From assembly GCF_001039355.2 (NCBI RefSeq), contig NW_019775464.1, forward strand, positions 322,731 to 371,444: a DNA stretch of 48,714 nt, written 5' to 3'. The DNA comes from Lingula anatina. Lineage: Eukaryota; Brachiopoda; Lingulata; Lingulida; Lingulidae. Each line of letters starts with the position of its first letter. Position 1 is the first letter of the stretch. The notes under the pieces were generated by a model. That model had not been told where the DNA came from and searched no databases. It worked only from the letters and a program-made list of their open reading frames with translations. The translations under genes and the position numbers were made by a program. This document shows positions 22,891-34,424 of the stretch, piece by piece.

Positions 22891-24120
22891 TTATACATGG
22901 GTCATGGTATCCAAGGACGGCACATAGGTTGCCATGGAGAAGCTCATGGGAGGGGATGATTTTCCATTCCTTTTCATGCTGGATTGATTCAGGGAGCGCA
23001 TTTGACTGTGCTTGTGGACACACTTTTTACACCCGTCCTGGTGACACCACGGCAGCTTTTTGAAAAAGCACTTCAGTCCGTGTCTCACTTCTCTCATCCT
23101 TATGATATATATGATAGGATCACACAGAGAGTTCAACAAAAGTAAATCGTGCAGATATTCGTTAGCTATTAAATAGGTCTCCCAGGAACTTTTGAGGGCG
23201 TTAATATTCGTGTCCACCATGATGACTAAAGCGACCTCAAAGAGACAGTACGGAATCCAGCAAACCACAAATGTTCCCAAAATGAGGAGAGTTGTGAGGA
23301 GGGCTTTCCGATTCTTCTTGTACTCTTGCTGCAGAGGTGGAGCCCTCTGGTGAATTTTTCTAACCTCACAATAGATTCGCCCATAAATGTAAAGCATGAT
23401 GATGAAGCATATAAATGCAGTGGCAAACATTATATATTCAGTGTAGTAATTATTTTTGTCCACGTGCTCGCAGTAATTGTACTTGGTGTTATTTCCGGCA
23501 GCTTCTTCAAAATCTCCAAAACCCGACAGGAAGTCGGAGAACCCAAACACAGCAGATACAATCCAAAAGAACAATAACATCATTGTGATCCGCTGCCTGC
23601 TCATTAGGACTTGGTACCTCAATGGGTGCATGATGGCTAAAAAATGATCCACAGCCATCCCCAGTAGATTGAATAATGAGATGATATTAGCCATTATCAT
23701 TATTCCTTTGATAAAAGAATTGATGCAGATGGACTGGAGCCGGAGGCTGTATTCAAAGCTGTAATCAGTGTAGATGGGGTTGATGATCCTGCTGATGATG
23801 TGCAGGAATATACTCAGGCTAACCAACATGTCAGCGCATCCAAGGCTAAGCACCAGACGAAGGCGTGTGGCGAACCCAGTCTCTGTTCTTATGTGCCCTA
23901 TGCCAATGAGGCCAAGAACGTTCACCATGATTGTAATGAAGCTGAAAATGAGGGCAATGACTTTGTGGGGCTTTTTGAACATAAGTTCCGCCCGAATGTC
24001 CATGTTGTAGTAGTCCATTACTTCGAATACTGGTCCGTTATTGTCAAGAACAGACTGATTGTCTTCCATTGTAATGTTCATGTTGAGTTCACTTAAAGTT
24101 GTTGTGTTAAAAGAAACCAT
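22891..24120 (-). CDS. Same GPCR, haplotype B allele
   Basis: Translates to the same 409 residues as 19317-20546 from the preferred start. I count about seven base substitutions between the two copies, all synonymous (for example AGG/CGG at the Arg of MDIRAEL and TCT/TCC in the FGFSDF segment). Upstream of the preferred start this copy lacks 6 bp relative to the other. Flanks on both sides align, the polyadenylation signal lies at 22842-22847, and the block is bounded by single n. This is read as the other allele, not a paralog. Confidence 0.87.
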   Translation of the reverse strand: MVSFNTTTLSELNMNITMEDNQSVLDNNGPVFEVMDYYNMDIRAELMFKKPHKVIALIFSFITIMVNVLGLIGIGHIRTETGFATRLRLVLSLGCADMLVSLSIFLHIISRIINPIYTDYSFEYSLRLQSICINSFIKGIMIMANIISLFNLLGMAVDHFLAIMHPLRYQVLMSRQRITMMLLFFWIVSAVFGFSDFLSGFGDFEEAAGNNTKYNYCEHVDKNNYYTEYIMFATAFICFIIMLYIYGRIYCEVRKIHQRAPPLQQEYKKNRKALLTTLLILGTFVVCWIPYCLFEVALVIMVDTNINALKSSWETYLIANEYLHDLLLLNSLCDPIIYIIRMREVRHGLKCFFKKLPWCHQDGCKKCVHKHSQMRSLNQSSMKRNGKSSPPMSFSMATYVPSLDTMTHV

Positions 24121-24358
24121 GTTGGTGCTAAAAAAAGTAATCCACGTAATAGAAAAACAGTATCTATAGTCCTGCAATGAAGGACACTTTTTTTAAAACA
24201 TGCACTGTATTTTCCAAAATTTCTTGAACCCAAGACCTTAAAGCTTGAGTGTTTAGTTTGTGTTTTACACAGTCTAACTCCAAAGTTTCCTAGTTTCAAA
24301 TTGATATAGTAATCACTGATGTAGCTTCTTGGGATTACAGGAAAGCATCTGTTGATGA

Positions 24359-24516
24359 AACTTGCTGCTCTTACATGGAGACTTCAACTGTCAATAGGAG
24401 CTTTTGATATTGATGTCTTCAACAGATTTCCCTACAAAACTTCTAGTGTTCTGCATTGAAGATGTCTGTGCAGATAACTTCCTCACTTTCTATCAGAGTG
24501 TAAATATATGCAGTGT

Positions 24517-24558
<42 letters not shown>

Positions 24559-24690
24559 TTCAGTGGAATTGTTTTTAGTGATTGTGTATTCCACAACTTC
24601 AAGTGTTATATACAGCAAAGTTTATCATCACCACCTCGTTATGTTGATGCACTTGAGGATGCCAACCACTCTAGGCTGGCGACAGACTAG
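24359..24690 (+). pseudogene. Possible decayed LINE endonuclease fragment, haplotype B
   Basis: The first codons read LLLHGDFNCQ followed by a stop. The allele at 26903-27235 reads LLLHGDFNCQQE and stays open longer. GDFN is a signature of LINE AP-type endonucleases. The rest is unrecognisable and is interrupted by an (AT)n microsatellite at 24521-24556. The evidence is one short motif, so chance is possible. Confidence 0.25.
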
Positions 24691-24960
24691 CCAAGATTAT
24701 TGGTAATCAGTTTCTCATTAGATATCTCCCTGGCAGCACCAGATGTGTATGCGATATCCCATTGAGTATGCCCTTTTCTGTATATTGTTCCCACCTTAGT
24801 GTGGTTTCCTGTTGGATTTACTCCCTCTTGTTTTTTTTTTTTTTTGATCTGCACTTTGGATGAGGGATCGTCTGTACTTTATCGTTTAGTTAAAATGACT
24901 GCGTTCTTCACAAAAGCTTAGGTCAGTTTTGTTTTTTTTTAAAGTTGAATTGAACCTCAA

Positions 24961-25060
24961 TGCTGATCTGATGTATCAGATAGACTGATGAAATGTAATT
25001 TGATGCTCATTGCTAATCTGATGTATCAGATAGACTGATGAAATGGAATTTGATGTCATT
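24961..25060. repeat. 50-bp tandem duplication private to haplotype B
   Basis: Two units of 50 bp containing ATGTATCAGATAGACTGATG begin at 24961 and 25011. Haplotype A has a single unit at about 27498-27545. It supports the two-haplotype reading and marks a recent length change. Confidence 0.85.
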
Positions 25061-26806
25061 GACAGTAGCCAGCACTTAGTTATGTTGTTTCATGTTTAAC
25101 CAATTCTGAGTTTCAGTTAATGGATCCGTTCAACTCTGTAAGTGTTTTGAAATTTGGAATGTGGTACAGTCTTCACAGTCTTCACCTCTAATATTGTTGC
25201 CACACTTGTATTTGTAAAATGATTTTCCTTTGAACTGGACTTCTGAGATTGACTAAAGTGCGCTTTCTTTGAATTTAATCACTTTTGTTGCTGATCTTGC
25301 CTTTGCATGATGCTGGAAATAGAAGAAAATGGAATTTAGCTTCAAGTCAGGGTGTCAAGTGATCAATTAGTTTGAGTGGGTTTTAAGTAGATGGCTTGGA
25401 AACATATTGATAGGTTTTCTAAATAGAAAAGGCCTAAGGGGCAAATTATAGGTGCAAAAAACATCTTAACATGGAATCTGAGCACACTTCAAATACGGTA
25501 AGTACTGGACCTTTTCAATGGGGGGAAATTGTAAATTTACAAAAACTGAGTTTTTTTATGACATACTTTCTTAAAATTAAAACATTCTTATTGAGTAGTG
25601 GCAGCAGTATTAAAAAGCAGGCTACACTTAAGTTTTATACTTTACAGTAAAAGCACCACAAAAACTGCTGTATAGAAATATGATTTTGTGATTATAAAAT
25701 TATGTGTTTAAAAGTTTGATAAGGTCAAGTCATTAAGGAACTGCTCCCTTGATCCGCAGTGAATATTTCACTATTAATTTATAACTAAGAACATTATTAT
25801 TTTGATTTGGGTTAAAAGTATAATTAACTATTTTTTGGTCCTCCAGCAAATTTTCACAAGAAATAAATAAACAAAAAAAGTAAATAAATGAAAAATAACA
25901 AATGAATGTTCCTTGATATGGAAAAAGATTAATTACTAGAAGTGATGCTTGTAGATATCACTTGTCTTCCAATGTACTTGAAAATTATAGACTAAAAACA
26001 AATAAAAAAGAACATAAAACTTTTATTTTTAAAAAGTTTTATAACTAATCTAACTGGTAGACCTAACCTTGTACTACATATTTATTATCTTAATATTTTA
26101 GCTGTTTATTTATTTATTTTATTCTATTTTATCTAATTTTGTTTATTTATCCTTGTAAAGTCTACTAAACATTTTGTATGAATATTATATCTAAATAAAT
26201 ATATTATTGCTAGTAAGTATATTACTTCAAGCATCTTGTTTCTTCCAACCTTTTATACATTTAAAATGTTCATCATTTTCAGATACAAGTAATATTATTC
26301 TTTCTGCCATTCCCCCCATATTGCTCAAACCCGGCACACAGTCCTGGTCAGGTTTTGCACACAGAGCACTGCCTTTGGAAATACTGCTGTTCTCTAATGT
26401 TTGAATTTAGTTTTCTTAACACCGGTCTTATCATCTTGAATAAATGCTTTTATCTGCATTCCTATAATGCGTTTCATTGTTTTGGTTTTTTCCTCTACCT
26501 CTTTTAATAAATAAATAAATAAATAAAATAAAATATGTGACTATCTAGTAACTGTTACATGTACTTACTGACAGAAAATGTATCCTAATTGCATCTCATC
26601 ATTTGCCTCCATCATAGACTTGAAGAACTGAACGCAATAAACAGGCACATGGCTTTTTATACACAGTAGCAACTGTGTGCATATTTTATTTAACAAATGG
26701 CACTGACGTCACATTTACTGGAAAGGAGGGCATACTCTTGAAAGTAGGTGCAATGTTCTTGAAAGCGTCTTTTTATTTCGTTTTATAATAACAACTGTTG
26801 CATGCA
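25061..26806. other. Non-coding AT-rich stretch, haplotype B
   Basis: No gene is recognised. It contains (AAAT)n at about 26512-26535 and aligns throughout with haplotype A 27546-29334, where the tetranucleotide run is longer (28992-29050). Confidence 0.6.
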
Positions 26807-26807
26807 N

Positions 26808-26895
26808 TTAACTGTATTGTATCATCATTTGTATATCATATTGTACAAGGTCATGACAATCTATGTACCAGTACAGAAATAAATTGAAAATTGAA
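26808..26895 (+). mobile_element. LINE 3' end, haplotype A
   Basis: Terminal 88 bp of the same insertion as 20791-22404. It ends in AATTGAAA-type short repeats (AAATTGAAAATTGAA) instead of poly-A, as in CR1/L2-type elements, followed by the target-site duplication 26896-26902. The sequence ATATTGTACAAGG...ATGTACCAG recurs at 43171-43225, so the family has other, 5'-truncated copies. Confidence 0.82.
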
Positions 26896-29071
26896 TTGAT
26901 GAAACTTGCTGCTCTTACATGGAGACTTCAACTGTCAACAGGAGCTTTTGATATTGATGTCTTCAACAGATTTCCCTACAAAACTTCTAGTGTTCTGCAT
27001 TGAAGATGTCTGTGCAGATAACTTCCTCACTTTCTATCAGAGTGTAAATATATGCAGTGTATACATATATGTATATATATATATTATAAATATATCCTTC
27101 AGTGGAATTGTTTTTAGTGATTGTGCATTCCACAACTTCAAGTGTTATATACAGCAAAGTTTATCATCACCACCTCGTTATGTTGATGCACTTGAGGATG
27201 CCAACCACTCTAGGCTGGCGACAGACTAGCCAAGATTATTGGTAATCAGTTTCTCATTAGATATCTCCCTGGCAGCACCAGATGTGTATGCGATATCCCA
27301 TTGAGTATGCCCTTTTCTGTATATTGTTCCCACCTTTGTGTGGTTTCCTGTTGGATTTACTCCCTCCTGTTTTTTTTTTGATCTGCACTTTGGATGAGGG
27401 ATCGTCTGTACTTTATCGTTTAGTTAAAATGACTGCGTTCTTCACAAAAGCTTAGGTCAGTTTTGTTTTTTTTTTTTAAAGTTGAATTGAACCTCATTGC
27501 TGATCTGATGTAACAGATAGACTGATGAAATGTAATTTGATGTCAGTGACAGTAGCCAGCACTTAGTTATGTTGTTTCATGTTTAACCAATTCTGAGTTT
27601 CAGTTAATGGATCCGTTCAACTCTGTAAGTGTTTTGAAATTTGGAATGTGGTACAGTCTTCACAGTCTTCACCTCTAATATTGTTGCCACACTTGTATTT
27701 GTAAAATGATTTTCCTTTGAACTGGACTTCTGAGATTGACTAAAGTGCGCTTTCTTTGAATTTAATCACTTTTGTTGCTGATCTTGCCTTTGCATGATGC
27801 TGGAAATAGAAGAAAATGGAATTTAGCTTCAAGTCAGGGTGTCAAGTGATCAATTAGTTTGAGTGGGTTTTAAGTAGATGGCTTGGAAACATATTGATAG
27901 GTTTTCTAAATAGAAAAGGCCTAAGGGGCAAATTATAGGTGCAAAAAAACATCTTAACATGGAATCTGAGCACACTTCAAATATGGTAAGTACTGGACCT
28001 TTTCAATGGGGGGAAATAGTAAATTTACAAAAACTGAGTTTTTTTATGACATACTTTCTTAAAATTAAAACATTCTTATTGAGTAGTGGCAGCAGCATTA
28101 AAAAGCAGGCTACACTTAAGTTTTATACTTTACAGTAAAAGCACCACAAAAACTGCTGTATAGAAATATGATTTTGTGATTATAAAATTATGTGTTTAAA
28201 AGTTTGATAAGGCCAAGTCATTAAGGAACTGCTCCCTTGATCCGCAGTGAATATTTCACTATTAATTTATAACTAAGAACATTATTATTTTGATTTGGGT
28301 TAAAAGTATAATTAATTATTTTTTGGTCCTCCAGCAAATTTTCACAAGAAATAAATAAACGAAAAAAGTAAATAAATGAAAAATAACAAATGAATGTTCC
28401 TTGATATGGAAAAAGATTAATTACTAGAAGTGATGCTTGTAGATATCACTTGTCTTCCAATGTACTTGAAAATTATAGACTAAAAACAAATAAAAAAGAA
28501 CATAAAACTTTTATTTTTAAAAAAGTTTTATAACTAATCTAACTGGTAGACCTAACCTTGTACTACATATTTATTATCTTAATATTTTAGCTGTTTATTT
28601 ATTTATTTTATTTTATTTTATCTAATTTTGTTTATTTATCCTTTTTAAGTCTACTGAACATTTTGTATGAATAATATATCTAAATAAATATATTATTGCT
28701 AATAAGTATATTACTTCAAGCATCTTGTTTCTTCCCACATTTTATACATTAAAAATGTTCATCATTTTCAGTTACAAGTAATATTATTCTTTCTGCCATT
28801 CCCCCCATATTGCTCAAACCCGGCACACAGTCCTGGTCAGGTTTTGCACACAGAGCCTTTGGAAATACTGCTGTTCTCTAATGTTTGAATTTAGTTTTCT
28901 TAACACCGGTCTCATCATCTTAAATAAATGCTTTTATCTGCATTCTTATAATGCGTTTCTTTGTTTTGGTTTTCTCCTCTACCTCTTTTAATAAATAAAT
29001 AAATAAATAAATAAATAAATAGAAAATAAATGAGAATAAATAAATAAAATAAAATATGTGACTATCTAGTA

Positions 29072-29710
29072 ACTGTTACATGTACATGTACTTACTGACA
29101 GAAAATGTATCCTAATTGCATCTCATCATTTGCCTCCATCATAGACTTGAAGAACTGAACACAATAAACGGGCACATGGCTTTTTATACACAGTAGCAAC
29201 TGTGTGCATATTTTATTTAACAAATGGCACTGACGTCACATTTACTGGAAAGGAGGGCATACTCTTGAAAGTAGGTGCAACGTTCTTGAAAGCGTCTTTT
29301 TTATTTCGTTTTATATTAACAACTGTTGCATGTACATGTACTTACTGACGGAAAATGCATCCTAATTGTATCTCGTTATTTGTTCCTTGATCACAGACTG
29401 GAAGCAATAAACAGGTAAGTGGCTGTGATTTTTTTTAGCGAATGATACTGACGTCATGTTTCCTGGAAAAGAGGACATACTCGTGAAAGTAGGCGCAACA
29501 ATGCTTGAAAGTGGTTTTTATATTTCATTTAGTAACTGTTGCATGTACACATGTACCTACTGACAGAAACTGCATTATATATAATCCTAAATAATAATTG
29601 CATGACTTGATCATAGACTAGAACTGAGCGTAATAAAACAGGCACATGGGTTTTTATACATAGTTGCAACTGTGTGCACAATTCTTGTAGCAAATGACAC
29701 TGATGACATT
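29072..29710. repeat. Three degenerate tandem units with CRE sites
   Basis: Units start at about 29072, 29324 and 29531, each near AACTGTT(A/G)CATGTACA. They share ACTGACAGAAA, CATAGACT, AATAAACAGGCACATGG-like, CTGACGTCA and GGAAA(G)GAGG.CATACTC blocks in order. The first two contain TGACGTCA, the CREB/ATF palindrome; the third has a degenerate version. Unit lengths fall from about 250 to 180 bp. Part of the first unit also exists in haplotype B. Confidence 0.75.
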
Positions 29711-32496
29711 TTGGACTATAAACGGAATCAGAGCTTTAAATGAAAGGTCTGGCAGGTTGTATTTTGAGTACTAGACATATAGTCTGTTTACTTCGTGTGA
29801 GACTGTATAGGTGTTCTCTTTGAAGATGAGTTGTAGTCACTTATAATTAGTCATAGGCAGGCTTTACAAAAGAACAATAAATTGAAAGTTGTTCTAAATG
29901 TTTATATTAAAAGATGATTGGTCTACTGCAATTTTGGGTGAAAATGTTGTAGTGTTCTTCTAAAACAAAGCTGTTATAAAGTTAGCTTTTTTATTTTTAT
30001 CATATAAAAAATTAGGTGCAGAATTTCATACAAGTTTAATGACAGATTTATCTTGGATAAAAGTAACCTACTAGTAATAATTTTAACCTTAAAGTTAAGT
30101 CAACTTTTAAGCCTAAATTCTTCAGCCAGTGATTTCAGATTTGGAGGAATGGGGGGAGTGCTGAAAAGGTGGACTTTTTACCTTGAAACCTTTGTTTTAT
30201 TACCTAGAACAATTTTTAAGTTTTTTAACCCCCCCTCCACCCCCCCCCACCCCCAGCTACAGACCTGTTAAAACATAAGTCAGAATAGTTGTTTGATATG
30301 AGCAGATCCTTTGCAGCAAACAGTGAATACATGTGGCATGTGGAATTATCTTCCTCAGCATTTCTTTGATTCAAAAACCATTGATTTTATTAGCATGTTG
30401 CCTTTGAGCATGTTTTTTGTCTTCCTTCCAGTACTTGTGCTATCCTCTGTGAAAAAAATATTGATTTTAAGTAAAACAATTTACAGTTGATTCAAAATGT
30501 TATCCCGAAGCTTAATGTGGTTTGGTCTTTAGATGCAGAAGTAAATTAAATGTCATCTTTTAATTAGCTATTGTGTTATTTCAACCTAATAGTATCTTGC
30601 TTTTTACCCCAGAGATATTCCAGTAATTATTTTAAAGCTTTTAAGAATATAAACTAGGACATCTTGAAATTGTGCTGCACTGCAGTAACAGAACAGCTGT
30701 TATGTATCTATTTTTTTCCAAAAAGTATGCAAAGCCCTTTTGCATCTAATTCTAGTTTATTACTCATCAATTTAGAGTTTTTAAAATAAAATTTTAATAT
30801 TTTACAAAGTAAATAGTCATTTAGATAGGTAGCATATGTGAAATGAAATGCATGCAGTGAGTGACTGTTTAAAGTGATCAGGAAACCCTTTTTGTGCATC
30901 TATTTGAGAACAATTCTTAAGATTACCTATAGTTGAATGCATTTCAGAATCAGTGTAATCAAAAGACTAAAATGTTCACCGTTTTTATGAAATATTTTCC
31001 TATGTCTTAAGTATGAACAGTAAATAAATTGATTGCTTAAAATTATCCACACTTTATCTGATGTCAAATGACTCAAAGTCTTCTAAATGGCCTAATGACG
31101 CGTCTTTTGATTAGATGTTAACAATGACATCCATTTGGCATGCGGTATAAAAAATGGAATGAGCAATTACTCCATCACAATTTTATTCTGTGTCCTGAAA
31201 AACACTCCATTTAATAAATAACTTATTATTATATATAAAATGAATGGCACATTCATGCAACTTAAAGGCAGACAAACCATGCAGGACACGCTAGTTTGAT
31301 GAATCCTTGTTATAAGCAAGCTGGACCAGTTGTTGGTTTAGTGTGAGTCTTGCACAGCAATTCATCAGGGGAAATTGAACAGCCTGTAATCTTTTTGTCC
31401 AGTTTATTGGATTAATTCATTCATTTATGATTAGCTACTGGGCAACTTAAAATGAGAAAGGAAGTGTTCTAAAGGTTATTTAACTGGATAGGATATGAAT
31501 GTTTTTTGTATGTTACTTCCATTATTTAATCAAACTTGTTTTTATACCTTTTTACTTTAAATTTGATTTAGAAAGTAAGTTTCAACTAAGAAGGTGTTGT
31601 AGCCTTGCTTCCAATGTCTAACTTGCAGTTAAGGTGGGGGATTGCTTTGCCAAATATTGTGAATTATTTCCCTCTAATTAATGTTTACATAATTTTCATT
31701 TATCCCATGCCTCATGCTTTAAAGTAGTTATTTTTTCTAAAAAGTTGGAATTTTTTGCTTTTTGGTGCTGCTTAAGTTGTGGGAAATAGTTTTATTCTAC
31801 ACAAGCTGAACAGACAGCTTCACATGGGTTCTGCTACTTGTATAATAGGCTTCAATGTGGAGTTTCTCCCTGTTCAAATTTGGGAAGGTACGGTAACCAC
31901 AAGAGTAAATCAGTTCTGTTAATTTAAAAGTTATCCTTTTGGGGATTTTTGCATCAATTTGAAATCTAATTTTCCCATGGAAAAAAAAATTCTTCCACTT
32001 ATGTCCCTGCACTTGGATTTAATGGTTCATGAATGATGTAGTAGCTCTAAATGCCTACTAGTAACCAGATGTTTAAACCTCCAAGCCTTCCTGTACATAT
32101 CTGAAGGAAATGAAGACAACAGATACTTATATTTGAAGAGTTGTCTTGTTATTTTGAGATCTAAATTGGAAAGATCAGTAGCATTGCAGTATAAGTAGAC
32201 ATACAAATATGGCTTTGGACATATTTAGATGTATAAAGTATAAAACCTTCCATCATGAACATGTGGAGAAAAAAAAAAGAAGATATTTATGATACTGAAT
32301 GATTATAAGACTTCTGTTCTAGAGATGAGACCCTTAAAAGATAAAAAAAAGACATTAATGAAAGGGCAAATTCCACATATCTTGTTGATAAATTAAAAAT
32401 AAATTGTATTTTAAGGTAAGTTTAATCCACTTCACTTTCTGCTAGTAAGGCAAGTTAATTGAATTTGCCACAAGGAGAGGGGTTGGGGGGGGGGGG
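29711..32496. other. Non-coding stretch
   Basis: No gene is recognised. At about 30140-30268 there is a C-rich dispersed element (TTTTTAACCCCCCC ... CAGCTACAGACCTG) related on the minus strand to the GTAGC element at 12580-12715. It ends in a poly-G run (32484-32496) at the n at 32497. Confidence 0.5.
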
Positions 32497-32947
32497 NACT
32501 CTCAAGTAGCACTCTGGTGTCATTACCAAGTTATTGAGTTGTCCCTCTCTCAAAATAGACCAGTCTTATTAAGAGGTATGCCTAGTATTAGTGGTTTAAA
32601 ATTGTAGATACTTCTCATGCTCCCCCTACCCCCTCTGAAATGGTCAACATGATAGGCAGTGGTTGATTGTTTATTTCGTATAACCCAAATACTTGTAGTG
32701 AGACCATTTTCTGGGCAGAGTTAGCCTTGTGACACTTTTATTGAAGCCCTAGTGAACACGATCATATTGAATGAAGATAAAGTGTCAGTGGAAATGGCGC
32801 AATCTCGGCCAGGAAATTACTGTGGGACATCAGACTAACGTTAAACAAATCTGTTCATTCATCATTCCAGATCTCATAACATTTCAGTTACAGCCCAGTT
32901 GTAATGGCTTATCTTAGTACCACACTGGATGGTACTGTAAGGGTACT

Positions 32948-33118
32948 GCAATTGGGGGCGTCTCTATAGTCCGAGGTTCATTGGTCCGAAAAATGGTAAC
33001 ATTTTCTTCAGTTTTTTTTTCAAGGGTTCGTTGATCCAAAGGTTCTATAGTAAACATTCGGACCAGTGATCCTTCGGACTATTGAATCTTCGGACTATTG
33101 CTGCAGCCCCCTGCAATC
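32948..33118. repeat. Hairpin element with GTCCGA motifs, haplotype B (allele at 33889-34050)
   Basis: The left half carries TAGTCCGAGGTTCATTGGTC. The right half carries inverted matches (TTCGGACCAGTGATCCTTCG and further TTCGGACTATTG units). The ends are inverted too (ATTGGGGGC near the left, GCCCCCTGCAAT at the right). It sits directly against the fold-back element at 33121. Repeats with tandem TCCGAA-type units are common in marine invertebrate genomes; the class is unclear. Confidence 0.65.
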
Positions 33119-33120
33119 AT

Positions 33121-33395
33121 AGCAGAATGATCTGCGGACTAACTGATCGGCTGACTGAATATGGCTGACCAAGCTAAAAAGCAAGCTGCTTTAATTCTCT
33201 GATGGTTTCTCTGCCTCCACATGCACCATTAAAGGGATGAAATCTTGGCTCTGATGTTTTATTGCTAGGGGCCTGGAGCAAGAGTGTGTGTGGAGGTCGG
33301 GAAACCATCAGGGGATTAGCGGTATCGCTTTTTGGTGGGTCGGCCATATTTAGTTCATGGATCTGTTAATCCATGAATCAAATTTATTCTGAATG
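33121..33395. repeat. Fold-back element family F1, copy 1 (haplotype B)
   Basis: Inverted arms of about 100 bp: the left begins CAGAATGATCTGCGGACTAA, and the right ends in the inverse (TTAATCCATGAATCAAATTTATTCTG). Both arms contain the GGTTTC...CCTCCACA block. The loop is about 60 bp. Allelic copy at 34053-34321; related copies at 36756-37045 and 40190-40425. No coding capacity. Confidence 0.75.
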
Positions 33396-34052
33396 TGCTG
33401 TAAGGGTTTATTATCATCCAGATAACAAAAATGGGGTTTTTCTTTCATCTGTTTATTCAACTAGACCCGTGCACCGACAAAGTCCAAAATTTACGTGNGG
33501 ACCAGTCTTATTAAGAGGTATGCCTAGTATTAGTGGTTTGTAATTGTAGATACTTCTCATGCTCCCCCCCCCCCTCTGAAATGGTCAACATGATAGGCAG
33601 TGGTTGATTGTTTATTTAGTATAACCCAAATACTTGTAGTGAGACCATTTTCTGGGCAGAGTTAGCCTTGCAACATTTTTATTGAAGCCCTAGTGAACAC
33701 GGTCATATTGAATGAAGATAAAGTGTCAGTGGAAATGGCCCAATCTCGGCCAGGAAATTACTGTGGGACATCAGACTAACGTTAAACAAATCTGTTCATT
33801 CATCATTCCAGATCTCATAACATTTCAGTTACAGCCCAGTTGTAATGGCTTATTTTAGTACCACACTCGAGGGTACTGTAAGGGTACTGCAATTGGGGGC
33901 GTCTCTATAGTCCGAAGGTCCAAAAAATGGTAACATTTTCTTCATTTTTTTTTCAAGGGTTCATTGATGACAAGGTTCTATAGTGAACATTCAGACCAGC
34001 GATCCTTCAGACTATTGAACCTTTGGACTATTGCTGAGGCCCCCTGCAATCA

Positions 34053-34321
34053 CAGCAGAATGATCTGCAGACTAACTGATCTGCTGACTGAATATGGCCG
34101 ACCCAGCTTAAAAGCAAACTGCTTAATTCCTTGATGGTTTCCCTACTTCCACATATACCATTAAAGGGATTAAATCTTGGATCTGAAGTTTTAGGCGCCT
34201 GGAGCAAGAGTGCGTGTGGAGGTCGGGAAACCATCAGGGGATTAGCAGTATCGCTTTTTGGTGGGTCAGCCATATTTAGTCCATGGATCTGTTAATCCAT
34301 GAATCAAATTTATTCTGAATG
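34053..34321. repeat. Fold-back element family F1, copy 1 (haplotype A)
   Basis: Allele of 33121-33395. The minus-strand open frame across it (34028-34273) is produced by the repeat and is not a gene. Confidence 0.75.
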
Positions 34322-34424
34322 TGCTGTAAGGGTTTATTATCATCCAGATAACAAAAATGGGGTTTTTCTTTCATCTGTTTATTCAACTAGACCCGTGCAC
34401 TGACAAAGTCCAAAATTTACGTGG

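Larger units (their letters stand above)
22406..26806. repeat. Alternate-haplotype block B2 (GPCR region without the LINE)
   Basis: Begins after n 22405 with the sequence also found at 18831, and ends before n 26807 at CATGCA, aligning with haplotype A at about 29334. The block runs without a break through the place where haplotype A carries a LINE (empty site at 24352-24358). Haplotype A is 18831-20790, the LINE, then 26896 onward. Confidence 0.9.
32498..33497. repeat. Alternate-haplotype block B3
   Basis: Bounded by n 32497 and n 33498. The part 32558-33497 aligns with 33500-34424 with scattered substitutions and small indels, ending in both with CAAAATTTACGTG. It contains the hairpin element at 32948-33118 and fold-back copy 1 at 33121-33395. 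Confidence 0.85.

Noticed and set aside
19317-24177. Tandem GPCR gene duplication
   Set aside because: Identical proteins, aligned flanks, bounding n characters and the split LINE all fit two alleles better than paralogs.
29000-29050. CRISPR-like spaced repeats or other bacterial features
   Set aside because: It is a simple AAAT microsatellite; nothing in the window looks prokaryotic.
34028-34273. Minus-strand 81-codon frame
   Set aside because: It lies within the fold-back element and is not shared by the allele at 33121-33395.
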